Origin: Glycomyces sambucus
GTDB lineage: Bacteria > Actinomycetota > Actinomycetes > Mycobacteriales > Micromonosporaceae
Direction: 5' to 3'
DNA length: 64,000 bases
Assembly (NCBI RefSeq): GCF_900102815.1
Contig: NZ_FNGF01000008.1
Span: 166,872-230,871, forward strand
A program made the position numbers and the translations under genes. A model generated the notes under the pieces. The model did no database searches. It saw only the letters and a program-made list of their open reading frames with translations, and was not told the DNA's origin. Below, piece by piece: positions 41,125 through 49,681 of this stretch. Within the stretch, counting starts at the first letter, position 1, and the number at the start of each line of letters is the position of its first letter.

Positions 41125-41976
41125 ATGGCAGGCGTACACCGCAGACGAGGGCGCCTCTCGAAAGAGGGCCGCCGCCTCCTCGGAGGCGCGGCGCTGCTCG
41201 CCGTCTTCGCCCCGGTCACCGCCTACACCCTGAACGCCGCGATCGCCCACGTCCAGTCCTGCGGGACCGAGGTGGAGCTGAAGGTCGCGGCCGCCCCCGA
41301 GATCGCCGCGGTCCTCGACGAGTTCATCGCCGCCGGCGGCGGCGCCCCCTCCCGCGGCTCCGACGTGTGCGCCGACATCACCGTCGAGGCCGTCGCCGGG
41401 AACGCCGTCCAGGACACCGGCGCCGACGTGTGGATCCCCGAGACCGGCCTGTGGCGCAACCTCCCCGGCCCCGACGGCGCGCTCCCCGCCGACCAGTGGG
41501 AGGTCCTCCAGGACTCCACCGCCTCCAGCGCGGTCGGCCTCGCACTCCCCGAAGGCCAGAGCACCGACCAGGTCCTCCCCGACGAGACCGTCGTGGCGCT
41601 CCAGGACCCGCGGCAGCACGCCGCGAGCCTCATGTGGATCATCATCTTCGGCGTCGACGAGTACACCCCCGAAGGCGGCGACGGCCCGCCCGTCATGTCC
41701 GCCCCCGAAGTCGCCGCCCACAACAGCACCGGCGGCACCACCCTCCAGGCCCCCGCCGGCGCGGCCCAGGTCGCCCAGTTCGAGTACCCCATGCTCGTGC
41801 GCGCCGAGCTCGGCCCCGACGAACGCGAGGCCGCCCAGAACCTCCTGCGCTCCTACAGCAGCGCCCAGTACGGCGAACTCCTCGCCCAGCACGGCCTCAC
41901 CCCGGGCATCCCGCAGCCCGCGCCCTCCTCGACCGAGGTCATCGAAGCCGCCCTGCGAGGCTGGGACGAACGCTAG
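41125..41976 (+). CDS. Extracytoplasmic solute-binding-like protein (SBP_bac_11-type, without vWA domain)
   Basis: A 283-residue protein with a basic start and one N-terminal membrane segment (LLGGAALLAVFAPVTAYTL) that acts as an uncleaved anchor or signal. The exported part resembles the ABC solute-binding half of the actinobacterial 'substrate-binding and VWA domain' proteins: VELKVAAAPEIAAVLDEF, a Cys-bearing CADITVEAV strand and the diagnostic ADVWIPETGLW. The C-terminal vWA domain is missing. TACACT (41113-41118) six bases before the ATG gives a leaderless start. It ends in a CTAG shared with the convergent gene. Confidence 0.75.
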   Translation: MAGVHRRRGRLSKEGRRLLGGAALLAVFAPVTAYTLNAAIAHVQSCGTEVELKVAAAPEIAAVLDEFIAAGGGAPSRGSDVCADITVEAVAGNAVQDTGADVWIPETGLWRNLPGPDGALPADQWEVLQDSTASSAVGLALPEGQSTDQVLPDETVVALQDPRQHAASLMWIIIFGVDEYTPEGGDGPPVMSAPEVAAHNSTGGTTLQAPAGAAQVAQFEYPMLVRAELGPDEREAAQNLLRSYSSAQYGELLAQHGLTPGIPQPAPSSTEVIEAALRGWDER

Positions 41977-43124
41977 GCCGCCTTCGCCTGCGACTGGTTG
42001 AGCACGTCGTTGAAGACCTGCCAGCACTCGTCGGACCGGAACTCCATCACGTCGACCGTCGACCAGGCGTGGAACACCCCGTCCTCCGCGGCCGTGAACA
42101 CGCTGAGCGACCCGCGCCAGCGCCCCGCCTCCTGCGTCCGCTCCGACACCCCGATGTCGCCGTTCTGGAACGTCTGGAGCGGCTGGTACGGCAGCTCCTC
42201 GCGGAGCATGTCGCGCGCCTCGGGCGGGCAGTCCCCGCCGCACACCTCCCAGCCGACCGTGATGGTCGAGTCGCCGCCGTCCGCGGTGCACACCGCCGAC
42301 GCGCCCTCCTCGTCGCAGTCGAAGCCCTCGGGCACGCGGAACGCGAACGGCCAGCCCGCGTACGCGACGGTCCGCGTCCGGGCGTCGTCGGGGAACAGCG
42401 TCCCGCCGACCCGCTCCTCACCGGCCGCCTCGTCCCACTGCGGGGTCTCGTCCCCGGCCTGCTCGTCCTCACCGGCCTCGGAAGGCGCCTGGGAGACGTC
42501 CTCGACCGCCGCGGTGTCGCCCGGCTCGGCACTGGAGCCGTCCGGGTCGTCGCCGCTGCCCGACATGAGGATCCACACGCCCACCACGAGCGCCAGGATG
42601 ACCACCACCGAGCCGATGCCCACGAGGATCGGCACCAGCTGCGAGCGCTTCCGGGGCGGCGCGATGATGACCACCGGCGGCGACATGGGCGGCGGCGAGG
42701 GCGGCCCGACCGGGGAGGCGACGGGCGCGGGCGAGCGCTGCGCGGCCGCCATCTGGTGGGCGGCCCGCTGGGCCGCGGCCGCGGGACCGACCGGCAGCGG
42801 CCCCGTCGCGGGGCCGAGCGCGAGGAGCCGGTCCATGATGCGGTCGGCGCCGCGCAGGCGCGGGTCGCGCAGGACCACCACGTAGGGCTGCTCCGCTTCG
42901 AGGTCGGCCACGAGGATCGGGGCGTCGTCGGGCCCGGCCGTGGCGTAGGCCCAGGCCACGGTGTCGGAGAGGAGACCGCGGCGGGCGGGGTCCTTGGAGG
43001 AGGTGGAGCCGAGGGTGAGGATCTGCACGGGCCGGCCGTTCTCGTCCTCGCCCTCGCACAGCTCGTAGGCGCCCTCGACGCGCGCGGTCGTGACGTCGCT
43101 GTACGGCCCGACCGTGCGACTCAT
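41973..43124 (-). CDS. Single-pass membrane protein of unknown function
   Basis: A 383-residue protein. About 150 cytoplasmic residues (starting MSRTVGPYSDVTTARVEGAYEL) lead through a Pro/Ala-rich linker (SPPPMSPPVVIIAPPRKR) to one transmembrane helix (LVPILVGIGSVVVILALVVGVW). An acidic linker and a C-terminal exported domain with four or more Cys follow (FDCDEEGASAVC, CGGDCPPEA, CWQVFNDVL). The layout suggests a sensor or signalling partner, but no family was recognised. GAGGGGG precedes ATG 43124. The TAG stop overlaps that of the convergent solute-binding-like gene. Confidence 0.7.
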   Translation of the reverse strand: MSRTVGPYSDVTTARVEGAYELCEGEDENGRPVQILTLGSTSSKDPARRGLLSDTVAWAYATAGPDDAPILVADLEAEQPYVVVLRDPRLRGADRIMDRLLALGPATGPLPVGPAAAAQRAAHQMAAAQRSPAPVASPVGPPSPPPMSPPVVIIAPPRKRSQLVPILVGIGSVVVILALVVGVWILMSGSGDDPDGSSAEPGDTAAVEDVSQAPSEAGEDEQAGDETPQWDEAAGEERVGGTLFPDDARTRTVAYAGWPFAFRVPEGFDCDEEGASAVCTADGGDSTITVGWEVCGGDCPPEARDMLREELPYQPLQTFQNGDIGVSERTQEAGRWRGSLSVFTAAEDGVFHAWSTVDVMEFRSDECWQVFNDVLNQSQAKAA

Positions 43125-43329
43125 CGAAGCCCCCTCAACCTGCGATACGCCGAGCGCTGTCCGGGCGTGGGTGCCGTGAGAAGCGCGGAATTACCACTAA
43201 GTATGGCCCGGCCCCGCACGCCGCGCGACACCTGGCCGAACGCTCGCGCCCGGAGCTCCGCCGGGCGGCCGGGCGCCCTCGGCCCGATGACCGAGGCGGG
43301 CCCGAACGCGAGCCGGATACGCTGGCGGC

Positions 43330-44085
43330 GTGACCAACATGCTCAGCGAAACACTGGCACTGGCGGCCGCCTCCACGGGAGACGTCACCCACGCCGACGA
43401 GTACGACGGCATCATCGGTTGGGTGCTCGACCTGATCACGAAGTTCGGGGAGGTCGGCGTCGGGCTGGCCCTCGCGATCGAGTCCGTCTTCCCCCCGATC
43501 CCCTCCGAGCTCATCCTCCCCGTCGCGGGCTTCCTCGCCTACCAGGGGAAGATGAACTTCTGGCTGGCGATGTTCTTCGCCGCGCTCGGCTCGATGGCCG
43601 GCGCGTACATCCTCTACTACGTCGGCTACTTCTTCGGCCGCGAGCGCACGCGCTGGCTGTTCGAGAAGCTGCCGCTCCTGGAGCTCAAGGACTTCGAGCG
43701 CTCGGAGAAGTTCTTCGCCAGATGGGGTGGGATCGCGGTCCTCGCGGGCCGGTGCCTTCCCCTGGTGCGCAGCGCGATCTCGGTGCCGGCCGGGATCGAG
43801 AAGATGCCGTTCTGGAAGTTCACCGGCTACACCCTGGTCGGTTCGGTGGTGTGGAACGGGATCTGGATCGGGCTCGGCTTCGCGTTCGGGCCCTCGATCG
43901 AGCCGGTCCTGGCCGAGTACTCGGGGCTGCTGAGCAAGATCGTGGTCGTCGTCATCGGCGGCCTGTTCGCGTGGTTCGTGATCGCGCGCGTCGTCAAGCT
44001 GATCCGCAGGAAGCGCGGCGGCGGTGAGGACCAGAACGGCGGCTCCGGGCACACGGACACGATGATCCTGCCCCGCGTGCGGTAA
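43330..44085 (+). CDS. DedA/SNARE-associated family membrane protein
   Basis: A 251-residue DedA-family protein. The family signature is FPPIPSELILPVAGFLA with the acidic and Pro residues essential for undecaprenyl-phosphate or phospholipid translocation in related proteins. A second half follows with FARWGGIAVLAGRCLPLVRSAIS (the GR..P.VR motif) and VGSVVWNGIWIGLGF. There are about five hydrophobic segments and a basic C-terminal tail. GTG 43330 follows TACGCT (43318-43323) by six bases, so it is probably leaderless. A UUCG-loop terminator lies 22 bp downstream. Confidence 0.93.
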   Translation: MTNMLSETLALAAASTGDVTHADEYDGIIGWVLDLITKFGEVGVGLALAIESVFPPIPSELILPVAGFLAYQGKMNFWLAMFFAALGSMAGAYILYYVGYFFGRERTRWLFEKLPLLELKDFERSEKFFARWGGIAVLAGRCLPLVRSAISVPAGIEKMPFWKFTGYTLVGSVVWNGIWIGLGFAFGPSIEPVLAEYSGLLSKIVVVVIGGLFAWFVIARVVKLIRRKRGGGEDQNGGSGHTDTMILPRVR

Positions 44086-44514
44086 CGTTCATCACGTTTT
44101 TCGTTGCGGCCCTTCGCTTTCGAGCGGAGGGCCGTTTCGCTGTCCCTTGGCGCGGGCGACTCGGGCATATGCGTCATCCTCACATTCCTGGTGCGCAACA
44201 TCGCATCTTTTTCGAATTTCTTCGCGTCTGGGCGTAACCGCGCCCCCGCCTCTCCAGTTAGTCAGGGTGGCCGCACGCGATGCGGCCGGGCCGGAGTGTC
44301 ACCGGCCCACCGGACAGCGAGCGCGGTCCCCGATCCCCCGGCGAACCAGCCGGTGCGGTCGCGGCTGGGGGTCGCATGCGCGGGCGCCGCTTCGTGCGCG
44401 CCGCCGTCAGCCGCTTGTCGAACACGGACAATTCAGCGATCTTGTGCCGCCCGCCGGCCCGGTCAGTGCTGCTTCCCCAGTGACGGCCGGACCAGAGCGG
44501 TACGAAGAAAGGCA
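44086..44514. other. Intergenic region between dedA-like gene and secreted-protein gene
   Basis: About 430 bp. The first 50 bp hold the dedA terminator (44107-44134). The segment 44190-44240 is AT-richer (TTTTTCGAATTTCTTCGCG) and may carry a regulated promoter for the secreted protein. No coding frame with a ribosome site was found in it. Confidence 0.45.
44107..44134 (+). terminator. Stem with TTCG tetraloop after dedA-like gene
   Basis: CGGCCCT (44107-44113) pairs with AGGGCCG (44128-44134), and the inner stem TCGCT/AGCGG closes a TTCG loop (44119-44122). TTT follows at 44135. This is the best intrinsic-terminator match in the window apart from the tRNA one. Confidence 0.75.
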
Positions 44515-44940
44515 ATGAAGCAGATGAAGATGCGCACTGCGCGTACGGCGGGCCTCCTCGGGGGCCTCGCCACGGGGGCTCTGCTGCTCGCGGGGACGGC
44601 CGCTCAGGCCGCCGACACTGTCGAGGAGTCCGCCGGCGACCTGGTCGCGGCGACTCCGGAAGCCCTCGGGGGGCTCCCGGTCTCTCCCGACGCGGTCACC
44701 GGCATGGCCTCCGGCGTCACCGACAAGGTGCCCGGACTCAGCGCGGTCAGCGCGGTCCCCGGTCTCGACATGCTGGTGCCCTCGGGCGCCGACGCCGAGG
44801 CCAAGGCCGACAAGCCCGCCGAGAACCCGAACAAGGGCGGCCAGGACGAGGCGCCCCAGGGCGGACCGCTCGACGGGCTCCCCGTCGGCGACCTGCTCGG
44901 CGGCCTCGGCGGCGGCCTGCCGGTCCCGCTGCCCTTCTAG
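44515..44940 (+). CDS. Small secreted protein of unknown function
   Basis: A 141-residue protein with a clear Sec signal peptide: basic start (MKQMKMRTARTAG), hydrophobic core (LLGGLATGALLLAG) and AQA-A cleavage near residue 32. The mature part is Gly/Pro/Leu-rich with repeated GLPV, PGLSAVSAVPGLD and LLGGLGGGLPVPLPF at the end, and has no cysteine. GAAAGG precedes ATG 44515. It stands upstream of the chaplin-like gene with a similar hydrophobic, Gly-rich ending, so a cell-surface role is likely but unproven. Confidence 0.75.
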   Translation: MKQMKMRTARTAGLLGGLATGALLLAGTAAQAADTVEESAGDLVAATPEALGGLPVSPDAVTGMASGVTDKVPGLSAVSAVPGLDMLVPSGADAEAKADKPAENPNKGGQDEAPQGGPLDGLPVGDLLGGLGGGLPVPLPF

Positions 44941-45245
44941 GGCTCGTACCTCGGTCCCGGCGCCCGCCGCGCCGGCCCGAACACGGACGACGGGCCCGTC
45001 CGGCCCCAGGACGCAAGCGGACACGTGAACGCGACGAGGCGGTGCACCGCCGAGTCCGCGCGAGCGTGCCCGCGGGCGCCCGGCCGGACGGCCCGCCGAC
45101 CGCCACAACTCTCCCGGTTTCAACAGCACCCCGTCCGCAGGCGAGACCCAGCTCGCCTTCCTCGGACGCGCACAAGCTTTTGGAGCCACGGAGCTTCACG
45201 GGGGACGTGATGGAACAGCAACAACTTCCCTGAAAGGTGAACTTC
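44941..45245. other. Leader region of the chaplin-like gene
   Basis: About 300 bp without a gene. It shows a GAAAGG ribosome site at 45232-45237 and otherwise no clear hairpin, promoter hexamer or repeat that I can support. Confidence 0.4.
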
Positions 45246-46241
45246 GTGCACAACTCATGGGCTCGCAAGACCGCGCAGACCGGACTCGTCGCCGTCGGGG
45301 CGGTCCTCGTCGCCGGCGCCGGCACCGCTCACGCCACCGGGCCTGACACGACCACGCAGGACAACGTCGGAGCGGTCTCCGGCAACCAGGTCATCGCCCC
45401 GATCCAGGTCCCCGTCAACATCTGCGGCGTCTCCGCGGCCGTGCTCGGCACCGCCGACTCCGGCTGCGAGGGCGGCTCCGAAGCCGACTTCGACGGCGCG
45501 GGCGACCTCACCACCCAGAACAACACCGGTCTGGGCAACGGCAACCAGGCGTTCGCCCCCGTCCAGGTCCCGGTCGACGTGAGCGGCATCGCCGCCGCGG
45601 TCGGCGGGCACTCCTGGGCCGGCTCCGAGGGCGGGGCCGACGCGGACATCGCCGAGTCGGGCCGCGCCACCGAGTCGGGGAGCACCCTGACCCAGCACAA
45701 CTACGGCGCGCTCTCGGGCAACCAGCTCCTCGCGCCGATCCAGGCCCCGATCAACGCCTGCGGCAACGCGATCGCCGTCGGCGGCGTGTCCGACGCGGAC
45801 TGCGACGGGGGCGCGGACGCCGACTACAGCGGCGCCGGCGACCTCACCACGCAGGGCAACGTCGGCCTCGGCAACGGCAACCAGGTGTTCGCGCCGATCC
45901 AGGCCCCGATCAACGTGTGCGGCAACGCCATCGCGATCCTCGGTGTCGCCACCGCCTCGTGCGACGGCGGCTCCGAGGCCGAGATCCCCGGCAACGACAA
46001 GCACGAGGGGCACGACAGCCACAAGGAGCTCGCCACCGCCGAGGCGGCGGACGTGGACCTCAACGAAGAGGCCCTGCCCGTCCCCGGTCTCGACACCGTC
46101 GGCGGCGTCGTCAGCGGCGCCCCGGTGGTCGGCGGCCTCGCCGGCGGCCTGGTCGGCAACACCACCTCCGAAGGTGTTGCGGACACGGCCTCCGACGCGG
46201 TCTCCGGCGTGACCGAGCTGGCCGGCGCGGGCGTCCGCTAA
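45246..46241 (+). CDS. Chaplin-like secreted protein with four repeats
   Basis: A 331-residue exported protein with signal peptide (ARKTAQTGLVAVGAVLVAGA, cleaved after AHA). Four repeats of about 60 residues follow, each with N-x-G-x-x-x-GNQ-x-x-AP-[IV]-Q-x-P-[IV] and G-x-[AS]-A-[AI]. This is the core of the chaplin fold (surface amyloid proteins of aerial hyphae). Repeats 1, 3 and 4 have the paired Cys (CG...C-[ED]-GG); repeat 2 has Ser at both positions. The tail is His/Glu-rich, then Gly/Val-rich. GTG 45246 is chosen because GAAAGG is eight bases upstream; GTG 45237 overlaps that site. Confidence 0.8.
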   Translation: MHNSWARKTAQTGLVAVGAVLVAGAGTAHATGPDTTTQDNVGAVSGNQVIAPIQVPVNICGVSAAVLGTADSGCEGGSEADFDGAGDLTTQNNTGLGNGNQAFAPVQVPVDVSGIAAAVGGHSWAGSEGGADADIAESGRATESGSTLTQHNYGALSGNQLLAPIQAPINACGNAIAVGGVSDADCDGGADADYSGAGDLTTQGNVGLGNGNQVFAPIQAPINVCGNAIAILGVATASCDGGSEAEIPGNDKHEGHDSHKELATAEAADVDLNEEALPVPGLDTVGGVVSGAPVVGGLAGGLVGNTTSEGVADTASDAVSGVTELAGAGVR

Positions 46242-46338
46242 GGACACCGCGGGGGAGCGCCGAACCGGGCGCCCTCCCCGCCCCGCACGACCGCACGTTC
46301 GAAACCGCACTGTCGATACCGCACATCGATACCGCACT

Positions 46339-46366
46339 CGCGCCGCGGCCTCAGGGCCGCGGCGCG
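46339..46366. terminator. Perfect 12-bp hairpin between convergent genes
   Basis: CGCGCCGCGGCC (46339-46350) and its complement (46355-46366) flank TCAG. It is midway between the chaplin-like stop and the stop of the minus-strand START-domain gene, so it probably terminates both. Three ACCGCAC repeats precede it (46306-46337). Confidence 0.7.
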
Positions 46367-46375
46367 AATCCGCGT

Positions 46376-46885
46376 TCAGTCCCGGACGGCGTCGAGGCGG
46401 GCGGCGAGCGCGTCGTTCATCGACGTGAAGCTCCGCTCGGTGTCGGCGAGGGTGCCCGCCATGAGCGGCACCAGGATCCCGGTGAACCGCTCGCCGTGGG
46501 TGAGGACCGTGGTGCCGTCCTGCTGCGGTTCGAGCACGAGGTAGTGCTCGCCGTCGAAGAGGCCGCCGGGGCCGAGCCTGCCGAGCCACCGGATCTGGCG
46601 GGCCGGGGAGACCCGCAGGACGCGGGGCCGGAACGTCATCGGCTTCCCGTCGCCCCGCAGGAAGGTCGCCTCCAGGCGCTCGTCCTCGGCGAGGAGGCCC
46701 GCGATCGCGGTGATGAACGGGTTCCACTCCCCGTAGGCGGGGAAGTCGGTGAGGACCGCCCACACCTCGTTGGCGCGCGCGTCGAGGTGCGCGGTGGTCT
46801 CGATCCGGTGCTCCTTGCCCCCGGCCCAGATGGCGTATGCGGTGATTGCGGCCACGATGACGGCCGCGACGACCAGGATGATCAC
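46376..46885 (-). CDS. Membrane-anchored SRPBCC (START/polyketide-cyclase-like) protein
   Basis: A 169-residue protein. Residues 1-22 are a membrane helix (IILVVAAVIVAAITAYAIW). The rest is an SRPBCC ligand-binding domain: IETTAHLDARANEVWAVLTDFPAYGEWNPFI, in part, and later the VLEPQQDGTTVLTHGERFTG strand pair. Such domains bind hydrophobic ligands. GTG 46885 shares GTGA with the stop of the Hsp70-like gene, so the two are coupled and probably form one membrane system. Confidence 0.85.
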   Translation of the reverse strand: MIILVVAAVIVAAITAYAIWAGGKEHRIETTAHLDARANEVWAVLTDFPAYGEWNPFITAIAGLLAEDERLEATFLRGDGKPMTFRPRVLRVSPARQIRWLGRLGPGGLFDGEHYLVLEPQQDGTTVLTHGERFTGILVPLMAGTLADTERSFTSMNDALAARLDAVRD

Positions 46886-49302
46886 AGTCCCAGACTCCAG
46901 AATCGAATGTTGCCGTTGCTGTCGCCGGTGGCCGCGTACTGCGTGCCGTCCACCGTGACGTCCACGAGCTTGGTGACCTCGGCGCCGCCGGAGGGGAACT
47001 CGATCTCCTCGTCGTGCCCGATGCCGACGGCCTTGGCCGCGCCGGATGTGTCGAGGCACAGCAGCGACATGCCGCCGGAGGTGTCCACCAGCTCGTGGTG
47101 GATCGAGTCGTCCTCGTCGCCGTAGGGGACCGGTTCGAGGGCGGGGGTCTGGGCGTCGAGGTCCCAGAAGTACAGGTCCCCGCCCGCGTCGTAGAGCATC
47201 GCGTAGGGGGTGTCCCAGTAGTAGACGACGGCGAACGCGGCGGTCGACAGCGGCTGGTCGCCCGCGGTCATGGCCAGGCCCCAGGGCTCGCCGGTGGCGC
47301 CGTCGACGACGTCGACCTGCTGCGCGCCGGTGACCGCGACCAGGTTCGTGGCGGGGCCGTCGGTGGAGGTGAAGAAGCGCGGGTACCCGTAGCCGCTGGG
47401 GACGGGGAGGCGCGTGACGGTCTCCTGCGACTCCAGGTCGTACAGCTCGTACTCGGTCTCGTTGAGCAGGCTCAGGACCGCGTGGCCGTCGACGACGCCG
47501 GTGCGGCGGATGCGGACCTCGGCGCCCTCGGCGACCATCTCGGGCGTGCCGGCCCAGGTGAACTCGCCGGTCTCGGCGGTCCACAGGTACGGGTCGCCGT
47601 CGTCGCCGATCGCGACCATGTGGTCGTAGCCGGTGGAGGAGGCCGCGGCCCACAGCGCCTGGACGCCGATCTCGAGGTCGAACTCGTCGACGAGCGCGCC
47701 GGTCTCCAGGTTCCACTGGCGGAGCATGCCGTCGTTGCCGCGGGAGAACAGCATGGGGCCGTCCGCGGTCTCGGCGGGCGCCAGGGCCATGACGGCGTCG
47801 GCGTGGGCGGACTCGATCTGCGCGATGTTGGTGCCGGCCTCGGCGGGCTCCCAGTCGGGTGTGAACGAGGTCGCGGTGGCGAGGTCGTCGAACTCGTCGG
47901 TGGCGCCCTCGTCGCGGTTGAACCACCACAGGCCCGCCACGATGAGCAGGTCGACGGCGATGAAGCCCGCGAGGAGGCGGCGGCCGATCTTCTTGCGCCG
48001 CAGCCGCTCCGCGTCGGTCTCGGGCGGCTCGGGGGCGTCACCGGACACCGACACCGGCGGGGCGGCGGGCGGGGTGGCGACCGGCGGCAGCGCCCGGTGC
48101 GGCGAGGCGGGGGACTCCTGCGGGCGGTACGCGGTCGGCTGCCGCGGCGCGAACACGGGGGCGGCCTGCGGCGTCGTCGCGGGCGCCGGGGCCGCGGCGG
48201 GGGCGGGGCGCTGGAGGTGGAGCGTGGCCGCGTCGGACCGCGCCCACAGCACCGAGCCTTCGGCGACGACGACCTCCGGCTGGTCGAGCACCGTCGGGGC
48301 CGTTCCGAGCTCGCGGTGGAGCATGGTCGCCACCAGCGGCATGCGGCTCGCGCCGCCGACGAGGAACACGGGGGCCTCGCCGAGGGACAGGCCCGCGGCG
48401 CGGATGACCCCGAGTGTGACGCGGACCGTCTGCTCCAGGTGCGGGCGGGCGATCTGCTCCAGCTCGTGCCGGGTCAGGTGCGCCTCGACGTCGAGCAGCG
48501 GGATCGCGATGTCCGACTGCTGGTGCCGCGAGAGCCGCTCCTTGGCGCCGCGCACCTCCTCCTGGAACTCGCGGAAGTAGCGGCGCTCCTCGATCGTCTC
48601 GGGGCCGACGAGCCGCTTCCAGCCCTCGCGGTCCCCGTAGACCCCGCCCAGGTGCTCGATGAGCGCGGCGTCGATGTCGAGGCCGCCCAGGTCGCCGCGG
48701 CCGTCGAGCGCGACCGTCTCGAACCCGGACTCGGTGCGGCGCACCACGCTCGCGTCGAACGTGCCCGCCCCGAGGTCGTAGACCACGATCGAGGAGCCGA
48801 CCGCGGTGCGGTGCTTCAGGGCCTCGGCGTAGTAGGTGGCGGCGGCGACCGGCTCGGGCACCAGCCGCACCCGGCCCAGTCCCGCGCGCGACGCGGCGTC
48901 CTCGACGACCCGGCGGCGGGCCGGGCCCCACTCGGCGGGCACCGTCAGCGTCACCTGCGCGGCGGCGCCGACGACGCGGCGGCTCTCGGCCGCGACCGCG
49001 CCGAGCACGGCCGCGATGAGGTCGGGGACCGGGAACTCGCGCTCGCCCAACAGCGTCGAGGGCCGGTCGATGAGCCGCTTCGGGTTGGGCTCGAAGCGCT
49101 CGGGGTGGCGCCGGCCCGCGTGGACCGCGTCCCGGCCCACCAGGAGACCGCCGTCGGCGTCGGCGCACACCGCCGACGGCATCAGCGGCGCGCCGTCGAA
49201 CAGCAGCGGACGCACGCTCCCGTCGGCGCGGCGGACCACCGCGATGGTGTGCGAGGTGCCGAAGTCGACGCCGAGTGCGGTTCCTTGGGGGCCGGGGCTC
49301 AT
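46882..49302 (-). CDS. Hsp70-like ATPase fused through a TM helix to a WD40-like beta-propeller
   Basis: An 806-residue protein. Residues 1-370 are an actin/Hsp70-type nucleotide-binding domain: phosphate-1 GVDFGTSHT at 11, connect-1/phosphate-2 VYDLGAGTFDASV near 168, EPVAAATYYAE, and adenosine motif FLVGGASRMP. The usual substrate-binding domain is absent. A Pro/Ala-rich linker leads to one TM helix at about 442-461 (LLAGFIAVDLLIVAGLWWF), followed by some 340 residues of exported propeller (MLRQWNLETGALVDEF, and GNIRFWSLGL at the end). ATG 49302 follows TACGAT (49310-49315) by seven bases; leaderless. Confidence 0.88.
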   Translation of the reverse strand: MSPGPQGTALGVDFGTSHTIAVVRRADGSVRPLLFDGAPLMPSAVCADADGGLLVGRDAVHAGRRHPERFEPNPKRLIDRPSTLLGEREFPVPDLIAAVLGAVAAESRRVVGAAAQVTLTVPAEWGPARRRVVEDAASRAGLGRVRLVPEPVAAATYYAEALKHRTAVGSSIVVYDLGAGTFDASVVRRTESGFETVALDGRGDLGGLDIDAALIEHLGGVYGDREGWKRLVGPETIEERRYFREFQEEVRGAKERLSRHQQSDIAIPLLDVEAHLTRHELEQIARPHLEQTVRVTLGVIRAAGLSLGEAPVFLVGGASRMPLVATMLHRELGTAPTVLDQPEVVVAEGSVLWARSDAATLHLQRPAPAAAPAPATTPQAAPVFAPRQPTAYRPQESPASPHRALPPVATPPAAPPVSVSGDAPEPPETDAERLRRKKIGRRLLAGFIAVDLLIVAGLWWFNRDEGATDEFDDLATATSFTPDWEPAEAGTNIAQIESAHADAVMALAPAETADGPMLFSRGNDGMLRQWNLETGALVDEFDLEIGVQALWAAASSTGYDHMVAIGDDGDPYLWTAETGEFTWAGTPEMVAEGAEVRIRRTGVVDGHAVLSLLNETEYELYDLESQETVTRLPVPSGYGYPRFFTSTDGPATNLVAVTGAQQVDVVDGATGEPWGLAMTAGDQPLSTAAFAVVYYWDTPYAMLYDAGGDLYFWDLDAQTPALEPVPYGDEDDSIHHELVDTSGGMSLLCLDTSGAAKAVGIGHDEEIEFPSGGAEVTKLVDVTVDGTQYAATGDSNGNIRFWSLGL

Positions 49303-49681
49303 GACCAGAATCGTAACGAACCGAACGAACACGGGTCGTCCAGCGCACGCGGCCGCCGCTTCGACCGCCGTGCCGACGCACGCGCCCGCCGCCTGCACCG
49401 CCGCGCGGGCGCGCCGCCCCCATCGCCGCGCCGCCCCGCGGGAGCGCGACCCGCGGCCCCACCGCCCCCGTGTCCCGCGATCGGGTGACACGGGCCCGCG
49501 CCCGGCCGATTCCTGTCGGACCCCCGCGACATGATGGCCGCTATGTTCCCCGGGGCGGGTGGGGGTTCGGGACGGATACGGGCCGGTCGCACCGAAATCG
49601 CCGCGGCCCGCCACCCCCTCCGCCCGCTCCGAGGAGGCCGCTGACCGCAACCCGGTTGAATTAGTCTGGTCGTACGTCGTA
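49303..49681. other. Divergent spacer between Hsp70-fusion and GH3 genes
   Basis: About 380 bp. The left part is very GC-rich with many Arg/Ala-type open frames that look like composition artefacts. It holds the -10 of the Hsp70-like gene (49310-49315), copy B of the three-copy element (about 49503-49575), and TAGTCT (49662-49667), the likely GH3 -10. Confidence 0.5.
49503..49575 (+). repeat. Copy B of the three-copy intergenic element
   Basis: TGTCGGAC (49514-49521), eight bases, CATGAT (49530-49535), then TATGTT and a G-rich run GGGGCGGGTGGGGGTTCGGG. It is collinear with copy A over about 71 bases with roughly eleven substitutions and no gap. It points toward the GH3 gene, about 110 bp upstream of its ATG. 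Confidence 0.6.

Noticed and set aside
44190..44514. Small plus-strand frames upstream of the secreted-protein gene
   Set aside because: No ribosome site, no hydrophobic or conserved segment, and composition shifts within the frame.
49303..49650. N-terminal extension of the Hsp70-like protein
   Set aside because: The extension is low-complexity Ala/Arg, while the family start GVDFGTS lies just after ATG 49302, which has its own -10.
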